Shown here piece by piece: positions 18,313 through 28,797 of a stretch of 64,000 nt of DNA; positions within the stretch are counted from its first letter, which is position 1; every line of letters starts with the position of its first letter. A model generated the notes under the pieces. The model made no database searches and had not been told where the DNA came from. It saw only the letters and a program-made list of their open reading frames with translations. This DNA comes from Methanocaldococcus lauensis (lineage in GTDB: Archaea; AGJL01; Methanococci; Methanococcales; Methanocaldococcaceae), in contig NZ_LR792632.1 in NCBI RefSeq assembly GCF_902827225.1, positions 267,030-331,029 on the forward strand, in the 5' to 3' direction. A program made the position numbers and the translations under genes.

Positions 18313-21300
18313 ATGATAAGTATTAAAGACATTAATGAAAAAGTTACAAACATGACTGTAATAAAAAGAAACAAAAAAAAGGAAAATTTTAACATAAATA
18401 AATTGGCAAAATCCTTAATAAACAGTGGGGTAAATTATGGAGATTTAGATAGAGTTTTAGCTGAGGTTTGCTCTAAAATTTACAATGGAATCACTACTGA
18501 TGAGATAAAAGATATTGTTTATAATGTTTTAAAAAAGATTGATAAAGATGTAGCTGATAACTATAAAAAAGGAATTATTTTAAAAGTTAGAACTTCAGAA
18601 AAAGAATTTGAGCCATTCAATAAAGAGAAGATAGTTAAAGCATTAATTAGAGAAGCAGGAGCAGATAAAGAAACTGCAGAAAAAATAGCTGATGAAGTTG
18701 AAAGAGAATTAAAAAAGTTAAATGTTAAATACTTAACTGCTCCAATGATTAGAGAAATTGTTAATTACAAATTAATAGAGTATGGATATGAAGATTTAAG
18801 ACATAAGCATACAAGATTAGGACTACCTGTATATGATATCACTAAACTAATTAAGCAAGGTAGTAGAGAAAACGCCAACTTAATGTATAATCCTGAATCT
18901 ATTCACAAATGGGTTGCTGACGAAACTATGAAACAGTATGCACTGTTGGCAATATTTCCAAAGCATATTGCCGATGCCCATATAAAGGGGGATATTCATT
19001 TACACGATTTAGAGTATGCCGCTACAAGACCTGTTTGCCTACAACACGATTTAAGACCATTTTTTATGTATGGATTAAAAGTAGATGGAACAGGATTACA
19101 TACAAGTGTTTCAAGGCCTGCAAAGCATCCTGAAGTTGCTATTCAACATGCGGCAAAGGTTATGATGGCAGCACAGACAAATATGAGTGGTGGTCAAAGT
19201 ATAGACGAATTTAATGTTTGGTTAGCCCCATATGTTAGAGGATTAAGTTATGAAAAGATAAAACAATTGATGCAGATGTTTATTTATGAATTAAACCAAA
19301 TGTATGTGGCAAGAGGAGGACAATCTCTTGCTAAAGATGAATTAATTTTCATAAAAGAAGGAGATAAATTAAAGGTTTGTAAAATAGGGGAAATAATTGA
19401 TGAATTTATGGAAAAACACAAAGATAAAATAATGATGAATGGTGATACGGAAATCCTTTATTTGGATGGAATTGCTGACATTTATACAATATCTGTGAAT
19501 ATAAAAACAGGAAAGGCAGAATTTAAAAAAGTTTATGCTCTATCAAGACACAAACCTATAGGGAAACTATATAAAGTTATTGGTAAAGATGGAACGTCAA
19601 TAACTGTAACTGAAGACCACTCTCTATTTAACTATGATGAAAATGGAAACTTAATCTGTGTTAAGCCATTGGAAATGAAACATATTATTAGAAATTTCGA
19701 TAATCCATACAATACTGAATATAAAATTGGAGATTATATAGAAACTAACTATAAAAGAACGGATTCAAAATACAACAGCAGACAGAATGATATTCCAGAG
19801 AAATTAAAAATAACTAAAGAACTTTGCCAATTTATAGGGTTATTTGTTGCTGAAGGAAGTTACATTAAAAATGGTATTTTAATAACTACAAAAGATGATG
19901 AAATCGCCAAATTTGTTGAAAAATTTGTAAAAGGAAATATAAATGAAAATATTACAGTTAAAAGATATGACGATTCAATAAGGTTTGTAAATAAAGGATT
20001 TTATGAGTTCTTAAAGAAACATATAAATAGAGGGGCAATAAACAAAAACATTCCTGAGTTTATATTAAAAGGAGACAAAGAGATGAGATTGGCATTCTTA
20101 GGAGGTTTGATTAGTGGAGATGGATATGTTAGTAAAGATGGAAGAATAAAGATATATATAACATCTGAACAACTATTGGGTCAATTGCATTTATTGTTGT
20201 CCAGTTTAGAAATGTTATATACAATATCCAAAATTAAGGAAGAAGGAGAAAATATTAATATAAATGGATATAATACTAAACAAAATTACAAACTTTATGA
20301 AATTGAAATTACCAAGAGATATACAAGTGTTTTGAGAGAATATATAATTCCAAAATATAAGAAGGATAGAATAAAATCATCTAACTACGACCAATTACCT
20401 TATGATTATAGTATAATAAAAGAATATCTAAGAAAAATAACAGGCAAAAAGCCATATAACAATAGAAAATTAAAATTAAACACTCTAAAAAGAATTGAAC
20501 AACTAAATCCATATTTAAAAGAAGAAATAAATAAATTCAAGCTAAATATTCCATTTGAAATAAAAGAAATTAAAGAGATTGACTATAATGGCTATGTATA
20601 TGATTTGAGTGTTGAAGAAAATGAGAACTTTATAACTGCTACTGGAATCTTATGTCATAATACAATATTTAGCTCTATTAACTTAGAATTGGAAATTCCT
20701 GACTTCCTAAAAGATAAACCTGCTGTAATAGCAGGAACTACAAGAGGTACTTATGGAGACTATGAAGATGAGGCAAAGTTAATCTTAGAGGCGTTAGTTG
20801 AGGTAATGATGGAAGGAGATGCAATGGGAAAACCTTTCTTATTCCCAAACTTTATAATTAAATTAAGAGAAAATGCCTTTAAAGATGAGAATAGAGAACT
20901 TATGTATAAAATTCATCAATTATCTGCCAAATTCGGAATTCCTTACTTTATAAATATGTTCCCAGACTGGCAAGAAATAAATACAAATGCAATGGGTTGT
21001 AGAACAAGATTAAGTGGAAATTGGACAGGAGATGCTGAGATAGATACATTAAGAACAGGAAATATGCAGTGGTACTCTCTAAATTTACCAAGAATTGCTT
21101 ATGAAGCTAATGGAGATGATGATAAATTATTTGAAATTTTGAATGAAAGATTAGAGCTATTAAAAGAGGCTTTATTAATAAAACATGAAGTAACAAAGGA
21201 AAGGTTATATATTGATAAATTAATGCCATTCTTGACTCAAGACTTTAATGGAGAGCCATACTATAGATATGAAAATACGACAAAAACCTTTGGATTCGTA

Positions 21301-21960
21301 GGATTAAATGAGATGCTTAAATACCATATTGGAGAAGAGTTACATGAATCTAAGGAAGCTGTGAAGTTTGGAGAAAAAGTTATTAGATACATTAAAGAAT
21401 ATGCAGATAAATTAAAAGAAGAAACTGGATTAAGATGGACAGTTACTCAAACTCCTGCTGAATCCACCGCTGGAAGGTTTGCAAGATTGGATTATAAATA
21501 CTATAAAGAAGAAACAATAAGTGTTGTTAGGGGAGATTTAAAAGACCCAGAAACTTTGTATTATACAAACTCCTCACATGTTAGAGTTGATGCTCCAATA
21601 ACATTCGGAGAAAAGGTAAGAATTGAGGAAAGATTCCATCCATTGTGTAATGGAGGACATATTATGCATATATGGAATATAGAAAGAGCCGCAGATCCTG
21701 ATGTATTGATGAGTATAACAAAAAAGATAACTAAAACAGATATTGGCTTCTGGACATATACAAAAAATCTAAGTGTTTGTAATAAATGTGGAATAAGTGC
21801 TGGAGGATTATTAGATAAATGTATGAACTGTGGTTCTGAGGATATAGCTAAATTTAGCAGAATAACTGGTTATTTACAAAATATTTCAAACTGGAATAGG
21901 GCAAAACAGAAAGAATTAGAAGATAGAAGGATGGTAAAGATATTTGAAGGCAAAAAATAG
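18313..21960 (+). CDS. nrdD: Anaerobic (class III) ribonucleotide reductase with intein
   Basis: 1215-residue precursor; about 769 residues remain after removal of the intein (338-783). It reduces ribonucleoside triphosphates to deoxy forms under anaerobic conditions. Two ATP-cone regulatory segments occupy the N-terminus ([32 protein letters not shown]). The catalytic barrel spans both sides of the intein. A zinc site (CNKCG at 1156-1160; CMNCG at 1170-1174) precedes the glycyl radical loop RITGYLQ, with Gly1186 in precursor numbering. The radical is installed by a NrdG activase, which is not in the window. ATG 18313 follows AGGTGG. Confidence 0.96.
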   Translation: MISIKDINEKVTNMTVIKRNKKKENFNINKLAKSLINSGVNYGDLDRVLAEVCSKIYNGITTDEIKDIVYNVLKKIDKDVADNYKKGIILKVRTSEKEFEPFNKEKIVKALIREAGADKETAEKIADEVERELKKLNVKYLTAPMIREIVNYKLIEYGYEDLRHKHTRLGLPVYDITKLIKQGSRENANLMYNPESIHKWVADETMKQYALLAIFPKHIADAHIKGDIHLHDLEYAATRPVCLQHDLRPFFMYGLKVDGTGLHTSVSRPAKHPEVAIQHAAKVMMAAQTNMSGGQSIDEFNVWLAPYVRGLSYEKIKQLMQMFIYELNQMYVARGGQSLAKDELIFIKEGDKLKVCKIGEIIDEFMEKHKDKIMMNGDTEILYLDGIADIYTISVNIKTGKAEFKKVYALSRHKPIGKLYKVIGKDGTSITVTEDHSLFNYDENGNLICVKPLEMKHIIRNFDNPYNTEYKIGDYIETNYKRTDSKYNSRQNDIPEKLKITKELCQFIGLFVAEGSYIKNGILITTKDDEIAKFVEKFVKGNINENITVKRYDDSIRFVNKGFYEFLKKHINRGAINKNIPEFILKGDKEMRLAFLGGLISGDGYVSKDGRIKIYITSEQLLGQLHLLLSSLEMLYTISKIKEEGENININGYNTKQNYKLYEIEITKRYTSVLREYIIPKYKKDRIKSSNYDQLPYDYSIIKEYLRKITGKKPYNNRKLKLNTLKRIEQLNPYLKEEINKFKLNIPFEIKEIKEIDYNGYVYDLSVEENENFITATGILCHNTIFSSINLELEIPDFLKDKPAVIAGTTRGTYGDYEDEAKLILEALVEVMMEGDAMGKPFLFPNFIIKLRENAFKDENRELMYKIHQLSAKFGIPYFINMFPDWQEINTNAMGCRTRLSGNWTGDAEIDTLRTGNMQWYSLNLPRIAYEANGDDDKLFEILNERLELLKEALLIKHEVTKERLYIDKLMPFLTQDFNGEPYYRYENTTKTFGFVGLNEMLKYHIGEELHESKEAVKFGEKVIRYIKEYADKLKEETGLRWTVTQTPAESTAGRFARLDYKYYKEETISVVRGDLKDPETLYYTNSSHVRVDAPITFGEKVRIEERFHPLCNGGHIMHIWNIERAADPDVLMSITKKITKTDIGFWTYTKNLSVCNKCGISAGGLLDKCMNCGSEDIAKFSRITGYLQNISNWNRAKQKELEDRRMVKIFEGKK
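19324..20661 (+). mobile_element. In-frame intein with LAGLIDADG homing endonuclease
   Basis: 446 codons (residues 338-783) inserted between VARGGQ and TIFSSINLE. The intein begins with Ser338 ([18 protein letters not shown]) and ends GILCHN, with Thr784 as the +1 extein residue. Splicing block B is seen as TVTEDHSLF. Two dodecapeptide endonuclease motifs are present, [11 protein letters not shown] (from 507) and [10 protein letters not shown] (from 597), so it may still be a mobile homing element. From memory, M. jannaschii nrdD carries two inteins; I can see only one here. Ser at position 1 instead of Cys is less common but known to be functional. Confidence 0.93.
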
Positions 21961-22137
21961 TAAGACTTTGTAACTCATTATATTTTTTGGAGATTATTAT
22001 CTATATTAAAAAGAGAAAAGAATTAAAATTTTTAAAAGCTACAAACAGTTATATAGAAGTCATTGAAACTCCTTTAAATAATCATATAGAGAGAAAGATA
22101 TAAATTTAATTGAAAAAATTGGAATATTATGTCTTCT

Positions 22138-22551
22138 TTATGAATATATAGTAACATTTACTTTATTTTGGACAATTTTTACAATTTTAACTGCTATAAT
22201 TTCTGATTTAGTAATAGTTGTATTCCCATTTAGACTTATATTTACATCACAGTATGCTGTAATATTATAATTAATATCTCCACTACGATTAAAATATAAA
22301 ATAGTATTATTAGCTCTCCACGATCCCGGAGGGCATTTTACATATACAATTCTTATAGTTCCTACATCTCCAGAAGAGACCAATTCAATATTTTGCTTCA
22401 TTTTAGATACTGCCGCATGAGCCAAACTCATTGATGAAATTTCAACAGTTTTATGCAAACCAAAAATTCCTGGATGTATCGTAGCAATTAAAATAACAAC
22501 TAACATTCCTAAAAATAATAGAGAGAATTCCAAGGATATTTGTCCTCTCAT
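22138..22551 (-). CDS. Type IV pilin-like protein, class III signal peptide
   Basis: 137 residues. The N-terminus MRGQISLEFSLLFLGMLVV has a short basic leader, then the Q-x-S-x-E-F motif and a hydrophobic helix, as in euryarchaeal pilins processed by EppA. Cleavage is expected just before the glutamine. The rest is a small, beta-rich, N-x-T-rich extracellular domain (NNTILYFNRSGD, NGNTTITKS). The ATG at 22551 is chosen because AGGTGT lies just upstream and GTG 22560 overlaps it. It is the last gene of the presumed pilus operon, so it may be a minor pilin. Orthology to a particular Epd pilin is not established. Confidence 0.82.
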   Translation of the reverse strand: MRGQISLEFSLLFLGMLVVILIATIHPGIFGLHKTVEISSMSLAHAAVSKMKQNIELVSSGDVGTIRIVYVKCPPGSWRANNTILYFNRSGDINYNITAYCDVNISLNGNTTITKSEIIAVKIVKIVQNKVNVTIYS

Positions 22552-22589
22552 TATAAACACCTAATAAAAATTTTAAAATAGCTAAAATA

Positions 22590-23519
22590 TTAGATAAAAT
22601 CTGGAAGTTCTATATTCATATCATTGTTATTTTTCCATTCAATAATATAATAGAATCTAATTTTTCCAGAGCTATCACTTACAGTAAAAGCCATTGCTGG
22701 GAAGTATTTATTTTCCATATTTAAATTACTATCTATTAAGTCATCATCAGTTAAAGTAGGATCAAAGTCACTATTGTAATCATTAAGTTCATTATTTATA
22801 TAAGAATTCTTTATATTTATAAAGTTATGATACCAATCATAATAATTTATCCAAATTCCATTATCATCAATTATATTAATATTTTTATAATCTTTAAATG
22901 CTAATGGTAAAGGTAATATAATAGAATCACCGGAACTTGTTATATTTTCATTTGAATAATCTTTATATATTTCCAAATAACCATTAACATATAGTTTAAA
23001 GTTTTCCAACTTAATATGTTCTTTTTTGGCATTTGGAAACAAATCTTTAATACTTATAACTTTATAAGAATTAACAACTGCTGGACCTATTACTCTGAAA
23101 TTATTCTCTGTTGGAGCATTTATATTGATTGTCATATTGTAATCATATACTGAAAGTTTTATTTTTGCTGTGGTATATGGAGGGAGCCAAAATCCAATTT
23201 TCTTATTAAATATACACAAATATTTAGGTTTTAATATTTGGAATGAGGTAGTATCTGGACAATCTATTGTTGAGGGAATTATTCCACTTGATGGAATAGG
23301 CAATGTTTCAACATCTTCAATTTCTATATATTCATCAGGAATTGCAACAAATACACTGTATGGATTTAAATTAGTAACTTCTCCAACTATAGAATAGGAT
23401 AAGGAAATTGTTCCAATAGATTCAGACATAGTTGTTGTATTTGTTGTCTCATTTTGAGCATAAGAAACTTGAAATATAAAAAACAAAAATATTAAAAGAA
23501 GGAAATTTCTTATTTTCAT
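22590..23519 (-). CDS. Secreted or membrane-anchored protein of the pilus operon
   Basis: 309 residues of unknown function. A cleavable-looking signal peptide (MKIRNFLLLIFLFFIFQVSYA) precedes a Thr/Asn-rich start (QNETTNTTTMSE). The rest is predicted extracellular and beta-rich, with two cysteines (DCPDTTS, YLCIFNKK) that may pair, and an Asp-rich stretch (SDFDPTLTDDDLID) that could bind calcium. No second membrane segment is seen. It starts 13 bp after the DUF515-like gene and behind GGTGA, so the two are coupled. M. maripaludis pilus loci also contain non-pilin genes required for piliation; this could be one of them by position. Confidence 0.75.
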   Translation of the reverse strand: MKIRNFLLLIFLFFIFQVSYAQNETTNTTTMSESIGTISLSYSIVGEVTNLNPYSVFVAIPDEYIEIEDVETLPIPSSGIIPSTIDCPDTTSFQILKPKYLCIFNKKIGFWLPPYTTAKIKLSVYDYNMTININAPTENNFRVIGPAVVNSYKVISIKDLFPNAKKEHIKLENFKLYVNGYLEIYKDYSNENITSSGDSIILPLPLAFKDYKNINIIDDNGIWINYYDWYHNFINIKNSYINNELNDYNSDFDPTLTDDDLIDSNLNMENKYFPAMAFTVSDSSGKIRFYYIIEWKNNNDMNIELPDFI

Positions 23520-23532
23520 GAAAACTTCACCG

Positions 23533-24789
23533 TTATTCTTTTATTTTTACAATAGCAGTTTTATCTAAATCTAAACCAATGATTTCTGGAGCTCTATCTG
23601 ATGGAATTTCAACAACAAGTAAATAAACTACATTAGGATCAAATATTTGAGTATCTTCTTCTAATTTGTTTAATCTATATCCATAATCTCTTAATTTGTA
23701 TCTCAAAGTATTATAATCAATTTTACCCATTACAGCTGCATGTAATATATTGCTTATTCCTGTAAGTTGATAGTTAATATTCACATCTTTTGATGCTGAG
23801 GTAGTATCGTCGTCTTGTGATATAGTAACTTTTGAAGATTTAGACTCTGAATAACTTACAGTATCTAAAGGAAATATAACATAAACATCTTTTACAATAG
23901 CTTCAGATATGGGAATAGGTAAAGATCCCTTATTAATTGTTTCATTTTTAGGTATATTATACCATTTATAATAGTCAAATAATTTTTTTTCATCTTTTAA
24001 CTTTATGATATTTTTTTTACTAAAATTAACAAATTCATAGATTATTATTTTATCTCCAGGTTTTGGAAGATTTCCACAATATGATGCCAAAACGGGTAGT
24101 GTAGCTTCACACATAGTTACTTTATAAAGTTTTAGGTTTTTTAGAGTTTCTAAGTCATAATTATTTAACGCTTTTAAAAAATTATCTGTAGTATATAAAT
24201 ATTCTCTATCGTCTATCACAACTCTAACATACTTTGAATTAACCACTTCATTTCTATATTTAGATATGTAATATTGTTTTGCATCCTCTTTTAGTTTTTC
24301 TAAATTTGCTAAATATATGTTTCCAGCTTCGTCAATACTTTTTGCTAAATCTATTTCAGACATTACTTTTTGAGCTAAAGGACTCTCTGATACATAATTA
24401 CCATAAATATTTTTTATCTGATTTTTTAGATTTTCTTTATACTCTTTAAGTTTTATGTATCTTTGAGCCTCATCTATAATTTTATTAATGTCATCTTGAT
24501 TTTTTGCTGTATTTATTTTAGTGATAAAATATGCTTTCATAGGATCTGAGGGATATTCAGAAAAAAGTATATTTATGTTATTGATAGCATTTTTTTTTGC
24601 ATTTTCTAAACTTTGTTGTGATAAAATTTTTTCCTCTTGCATAGATTTAATAATTGGAGGAACAGTTATCACTAAAAGAGCTACAATAGATATAACTATA
24701 ATAATTACAATAATTGGCATAAAATTTGGTCTTGGTTTTCGTCCTTTACTTTTTTCCTTTAATTTTCTAATTTTAGAAATATCCACCAT
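23533..24789 (-). CDS. DUF515-like membrane protein of the pilus operon
   Basis: 418 residues. A basic N-terminus (KLKEKSKGRKPRPN) precedes a single transmembrane helix (FMPIIVIIIVISIVALLVITVPPII, about residues 24-48). A helical region follows (about 50-185), then a mixed alpha/beta domain. The topology predicts a large domain outside the membrane. It resembles the Methanococcales-specific DUF515 group by memory only. GGTGAT lies just before ATG 24789. Its position between two pilin-like genes and eppA suggests a part in pilus assembly or anchoring, but no motif proves it. Confidence 0.72.
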   Translation of the reverse strand: MVDISKIRKLKEKSKGRKPRPNFMPIIVIIIVISIVALLVITVPPIIKSMQEEKILSQQSLENAKKNAINNINILFSEYPSDPMKAYFITKINTAKNQDDINKIIDEAQRYIKLKEYKENLKNQIKNIYGNYVSESPLAQKVMSEIDLAKSIDEAGNIYLANLEKLKEDAKQYYISKYRNEVVNSKYVRVVIDDREYLYTTDNFLKALNNYDLETLKNLKLYKVTMCEATLPVLASYCGNLPKPGDKIIIYEFVNFSKKNIIKLKDEKKLFDYYKWYNIPKNETINKGSLPIPISEAIVKDVYVIFPLDTVSYSESKSSKVTISQDDDTTSASKDVNINYQLTGISNILHAAVMGKIDYNTLRYKLRDYGYRLNKLEEDTQIFDPNVVYLLVVEIPSDRAPEIIGLDLDKTAIVKIKE

Positions 24790-24831
24790 ATAATCACCAA
24801 ATTTAATAATTTTAATTTTTTATTTAATCTT

Positions 24832-25230
24832 TTAAGGATTTATAGTTATATTGTAATCACTAATATTTATTTTTGTTGTATTATAAACATAATTTTTTAC
24901 ATACTCAATAATAAAGTTTTTTGTATCATTTGATACGAGATCTTTCGGTGATATGTATATGTAAATATCTTTTTTATTTTCTGACCAAGAAATGCCTCCA
25001 TAAATTAAGGTAGTGTTAAGATGTAGTCCTTTATAATTTGAGTTTATTAATATAACAGCAGATTTCGCCGCAATGTCAATTTGGTTAATAATTAAATCAT
25101 CTTTTGATACATTTTTAGATATAAAATTATTAATTGTCACTAAGGACATTATTAATATTGCAAGGAACAGTATTGAAAATTCCAGAGTTATTTGACCTTT
25201 ATTTAATTTTATCAACATAGGTATCATCAT
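24832..25230 (-). CDS. Type IV pilin-like protein, class III signal peptide
   Basis: 132 residues at most. The leader MLIKLNKG is followed by QITLEFSILFLAILIMSLV, the Q-x-x-x-E-F pilin motif plus hydrophobic helix. The product is expected to be cut by EppA before the glutamine and to assemble through the helix. The distal domain is about 90 residues with Asn/Thr-rich loops. ATG 25230 overlaps the eppA stop by one base (TAATG); an alternative start is ATG 25218, just before MLIKLNKG. It lies directly after the peptidase gene, as in pilus loci of M. maripaludis. Confidence 0.82.
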   Translation of the reverse strand: MMIPMLIKLNKGQITLEFSILFLAILIMSLVTINNFISKNVSKDDLIINQIDIAAKSAVILINSNYKGLHLNTTLIYGGISWSENKKDIYIYISPKDLVSNDTKNFIIEYVKNYVYNTTKINISDYNITINP

Positions 25231-26246
25231 TAAAATTTTAGATAAACCAATATTAAGGTTATTGTATAAGCAATAATAACAAACGGAATGAAGGGATAAG
25301 TTTTTATAATATTTAATTCCTCAGGAAGTTTCCCTTCATTGTAGAGTTTTTTTATTATTTTTATATCTTCTTCTGATAAACCTTCTCCATCTGTTGCTAT
25401 TATTTTTTTGTTACTCTTTTTAATTTCATTTTCTATTAAGAATTTTATTCTTTTTATAATATTTAAGTTTTTTACTTCAACCTTGTCACCATCTATAACT
25501 ATTATGTCTCTTAAAATATCTCCCTCTTTTAATTCATCAATACTTTTTTTGTTAGTAATTTCTATACCAACCAATGCATAAATTACAATAGATATTAATA
25601 GGATTTCTCCTATATATATTATTGAAGATAACAATAGATTATTTTTAATAAAATATATCGGGTCAATTATATATAAAACTAAAAGATATATTGGAAATAG
25701 GTATCCTAATTTTTTAGAATATTCTTTATATTTAGGAACTTTTCTTGAAATGTATATAGATACAATAATATAAGCCCATATTATCACAGAGACATATGGT
25801 ATTTTATATAAATAAACAATATAGTGAATAATTCCTAAAATCATTGCTAAATATAATGCTGATGGAATTATATCTTTCCAATATCTCACTAAAATTTTAA
25901 ACATTGGAAAAATTGCGGCAATAAACATACTAATTCCAATCATATAAAGGATATATTTAGGAATATAAAATACAAAAGAATTTGGATATGCAAAAATAGG
26001 GGCTAAGGCAGTAAATACTTTAACATCTCCTCCACCCATCCCTATACTTAATATTAAACATAATATAAATGTTGAAAATAGTGCTATTATAGCATCAAAT
26101 CCAAAATAGTAATAACCAACAACTATATTAATTAAAAACATAGCAATCGTATATTTATGTGGAATTATTCTTTCTTTTATATCAGTAATAGATGCCAAAA
26201 TGAGTAATAAAAAGTTTATAATATATGTAATGCTTAAAATATCCAC
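25230..26246 (-). CDS. eppA: Prepilin peptidase EppA
   Basis: 338-residue polytopic aspartic protease of the type IV prepilin peptidase/FlaK family. The two catalytic aspartates are in SITDIKERIIPH and GMGGGDVKV. It has at least eight hydrophobic segments, plus a soluble insert (about 230-310, EITNKKSIDELKEGDILRD) before a final helix. EppA processes pilin-like proteins with class III leaders, distinct from FlaK, which cuts archaellins. The start is GTG 26246, using AGGTGA, which itself contains the stop codon of the preceding gene, so the two are translationally coupled. Confidence 0.92.
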   Translation of the reverse strand: MDILSITYIINFLLLILASITDIKERIIPHKYTIAMFLINIVVGYYYFGFDAIIALFSTFILCLILSIGMGGGDVKVFTALAPIFAYPNSFVFYIPKYILYMIGISMFIAAIFPMFKILVRYWKDIIPSALYLAMILGIIHYIVYLYKIPYVSVIIWAYIIVSIYISRKVPKYKEYSKKLGYLFPIYLLVLYIIDPIYFIKNNLLLSSIIYIGEILLISIVIYALVGIEITNKKSIDELKEGDILRDIIVIDGDKVEVKNLNIIKRIKFLIENEIKKSNKKIIATDGEGLSEEDIKIIKKLYNEGKLPEELNIIKTYPFIPFVIIAYTITLILVYLKF

Positions 26247-26250
26247 GCTT

Positions 26251-26613
26251 TCACCTATTTACAGGATATTTTTCTTTAACTTTATCTTTTATTTTTAACA
26301 TTAATTCATGATCATTTAATAATTCTAAAGCTTCATCTATCCCTTTATCTTTTGTTAGATTAAAAATCTCTTTTAATATTTCAACAGCTATATCTATTCT
26401 ATGAACCCAAAAACATTTACTACAGCTCCAAATTTTAGATCCGTCTTTTCTTTCAATGTATTCTCCAAGCTCATAATCTTCACAAGGATAAAATGGACAG
26501 TAGCACCATAAACAAACTTGCCCATCAAAATGGCATGGATAGTATTCACAATTTCTATTAGCTCCACAGGTTTCTAAAACTTTTTTTAAATGATTTTTAG
26601 CTAATTCTATCAT
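26251..26613 (-). CDS. Small cysteine-rich domain protein
   Basis: 120 residues with nine cysteines in the first half (TCGANRNCEYYPCH, VCLWCYCPFYPC, CSKCFW), matching the 'cysteine-rich small domain' family. This family is presumed to bind zinc or an iron-sulfur cluster, and its function is unknown. The second half is helical and charged. The gene starts at ATG 26613 behind GAGGTGA. Its stop is inside the ribosome site of eppA, so it heads the pilus operon. Whether it has anything to do with pili is unclear; a redox or regulatory role is a guess from the cysteines. Confidence 0.8.
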   Translation of the reverse strand: MIELAKNHLKKVLETCGANRNCEYYPCHFDGQVCLWCYCPFYPCEDYELGEYIERKDGSKIWSCSKCFWVHRIDIAVEILKEIFNLTKDKGIDEALELLNDHELMLKIKDKVKEKYPVNR

Positions 26614-26743
26614 CTCTTCACCTCAGTAGATACAGTGATTATAATTAATGTTATAGAAAAAATGTTTTATATTTTTACTAAAAATATGTCTTTAACTTCA
26701 CAGTTATTTAATTTTTATTATAAAAATTTAGGAGGAGATTATA

Positions 26744-27481
26744 ATGGAAAGATTAATTAGACTCGCTGAACTGATAAAAGATGAAAATTTAAGAAAAAAA
26801 GTTATAGAATTTTTAAAAAATCCTAAGGCAACGCATCCAGAGATTGTAGATACAGGAATTAGTGTTGAAGAATCACCAGCAAGTATAAATTGGCACCATA
26901 GATATGAGGGAGGGTTAATTGAGCATACAATTTCAGTAACAAAGATGGCTTTAAAGATAGCAGATGTTTTAGAGGAAGTTTATGGAGTTAATGTTAATAG
27001 AGATTATATAATCGCTGGGGCATTATTACATGATATAATGAAGCCATACAATTACATTAAAAAAGAGGATGGGATTTATGACCACTACGATATGTTTAAT
27101 TTAGATCACTTAACTTTAGCAGTTGCTGAACTTTATAAAAGAGATTTTCCATTGGAAGTTATAAAGATAGTTGCTTCACATCACGGGGAGCATTCTCCAA
27201 CGAGACCAAGTTCTATAGAGGCGTATATAGTCCATTATGCTGATGAAGTTGATTCAAAAATCAACGATGTTGCTGTAAGAGTATGCCAAGCAAGAAGTAG
27301 AGATTTAGGAATTTCTGAGAATGAAATATATAAAGCAATTAATCCATTGAAAGTTTATGAAGTTAGAAGTAAAGAAGGAAAATTAAAATGTATTGAATAT
27401 TTAAAGAATATTCTAAAATCATTAGAAATTATTATTGAAAGTGAGAACGATAAGGAAGAAAATATAAAGAAAATAGATTAA
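26744..27481 (+). CDS. mptB: Dihydroneopterin 2',3'-cyclic phosphate phosphodiesterase
   Basis: 245-residue HD-domain protein. Metal ligands are visible in NWHHRYEGGLIEHT (H51, H52, H61), the HD pair LLHD (H96-D97), ASHHGEHSP and HYADEVDS. From memory, the M. jannaschii orthologue MJ0837 is MptB. That Fe(II)-dependent enzyme opens 7,8-dihydroneopterin 2',3'-cyclic phosphate to monophosphates, the second step of tetrahydromethanopterin synthesis. The length agrees. GGAGGAGAT precedes ATG 26744. fni follows after 75 bp. The coenzyme produced is the methyl carrier used by the Mtr complex encoded downstream. Confidence 0.88.
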   Translation: MERLIRLAELIKDENLRKKVIEFLKNPKATHPEIVDTGISVEESPASINWHHRYEGGLIEHTISVTKMALKIADVLEEVYGVNVNRDYIIAGALLHDIMKPYNYIKKEDGIYDHYDMFNLDHLTLAVAELYKRDFPLEVIKIVASHHGEHSPTRPSSIEAYIVHYADEVDSKINDVAVRVCQARSRDLGISENEIYKAINPLKVYEVRSKEGKLKCIEYLKNILKSLEIIIESENDKEENIKKID

Positions 27482-27556
27482 GATTTTTAAATTTAATATT
27501 CTTAAAATTTTAAAAATTTTAAAAATAAAGCAAATATTTATATATTTGGTGAAAGT

Positions 27557-28633
27557 ATGGGTTATAGTAAAAATGAAATAGAAGTTAGAAAATTGGAACA
27601 TATACTGTTATGTAAATATTGTAATGTTGAATATGATAAAACAACTTTGTTAGAAGATGTTGAATTAATACATAGAGGAACCTCTGGAATTAATTTCAAT
27701 GACATTGAAACAGAAATAAAATTATTTGGTAAAAAACTTTCAGCCCCTATTATTGTTTCTGGAATGACTGGGGGGCATACAATAGCAAAAGAAATAAATA
27801 AAAATATTGCCAAGGCAGTTGATGAGTTAGGTTTAGGAATGGGTGTTGGCTCTCAAAGGGCGGCTATTGTTAATGAAGATCTAATAGATACTTACAACAT
27901 AGTTAGAAGTTATACTGACAATTTAGTTATAGGTAACTTAGGGGCTGTTAATTTTATAGTTGATAACTGGGATGAGGAGATTATAGATAAAGCCGTAGAG
28001 ATGATAGACGCTGATGCAATGGCAATACATTTTAATCCATTACAAGAAATTATACAACCAGAAGGTGATTTAAACTTTAAAAATATAGATAAACTTAAAG
28101 AGATTATTTCAAATTATAAAAAGAAATATAAAGATATTCCATTCATTGCTAAACAAGTTGGAGAAGGTTTTTCAAAGGAAGATGCTATAATTTTAAAAAA
28201 TATAGACTTTGATGCTATTGACATCCAAGGAAGCGGAGGCACTTCGTGGGCAAAAGTTGAACTTTTAAGAATAAAAGATGATGAAACAAAAGATTTATTA
28301 AAAAAATTTGTAAATTGGGGAATTCCCACTGCTGCATCTATATTTGAAGTAAAAAGTGTTTATAATAATATAATTATAGGTTCTGGAGGTATAAGGAGTG
28401 GATTAGATATTGCCAAATGTATAGCGATTGGTTGTGATTGTTGTGGTGTAGCATTACCTATATTAAAGGCATCATTAAAAGGTTGGGAAGAAGTTGTTAA
28501 AGTTTTAGAAAAATACATTAAAGAGTTAAAAATTGCAATGTTTTTAGTAGGAGCAGAAAATATTGAAGAACTTAAAAAAACACCTTACATAGTTAAAGGT
28601 TATTTAAAAGATTGGATTTCACAAAGATTGTAA
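27557..28633 (+). CDS. fni: Type II isopentenyl-diphosphate isomerase
   Basis: 358 residues. This FMN- and NADPH-dependent enzyme interconverts IPP and DMAPP for archaeal lipid synthesis. It is unrelated to the type I isomerase. Typical segments are RKLEHI at the N-terminus, PIIVSGMTGGH, MGVGSQRAA, the flavin-binding AKQVGEGFS and IDIQGSGGTSWAKVE, and IIGSGGIRSGLDIAKC. GGTGA precedes ATG 27557. RNase J and the prenyl synthase gene follow on the same strand, the latter acting on the products of this enzyme. Confidence 0.95.
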   Translation: MGYSKNEIEVRKLEHILLCKYCNVEYDKTTLLEDVELIHRGTSGINFNDIETEIKLFGKKLSAPIIVSGMTGGHTIAKEINKNIAKAVDELGLGMGVGSQRAAIVNEDLIDTYNIVRSYTDNLVIGNLGAVNFIVDNWDEEIIDKAVEMIDADAMAIHFNPLQEIIQPEGDLNFKNIDKLKEIISNYKKKYKDIPFIAKQVGEGFSKEDAIILKNIDFDAIDIQGSGGTSWAKVELLRIKDDETKDLLKKFVNWGIPTAASIFEVKSVYNNIIIGSGGIRSGLDIAKCIAIGCDCCGVALPILKASLKGWEEVVKVLEKYIKELKIAMFLVGAENIEELKKTPYIVKGYLKDWISQRL

Positions 28634-28797
28634 ATTTATATAGTTATTCATTATTCAATTTATTGGTTGTCATTGTTATTATCGTTTGTTATTTTTTATT
28701 TGAGTAAATTAAATTTTAAATTCAAATAATAACATATTTGCATAAAATAAACCTTAATTAAATCTAAAACAAAATAAAAACTTAGGAGATGATAAAT

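Noticed and set aside
19324-20661. Separate homing endonuclease gene inside nrdD
   Set aside because: The frame is continuous with both exteins and splice-junction residues are present, so it is an intein rather than an intron or free-standing gene.
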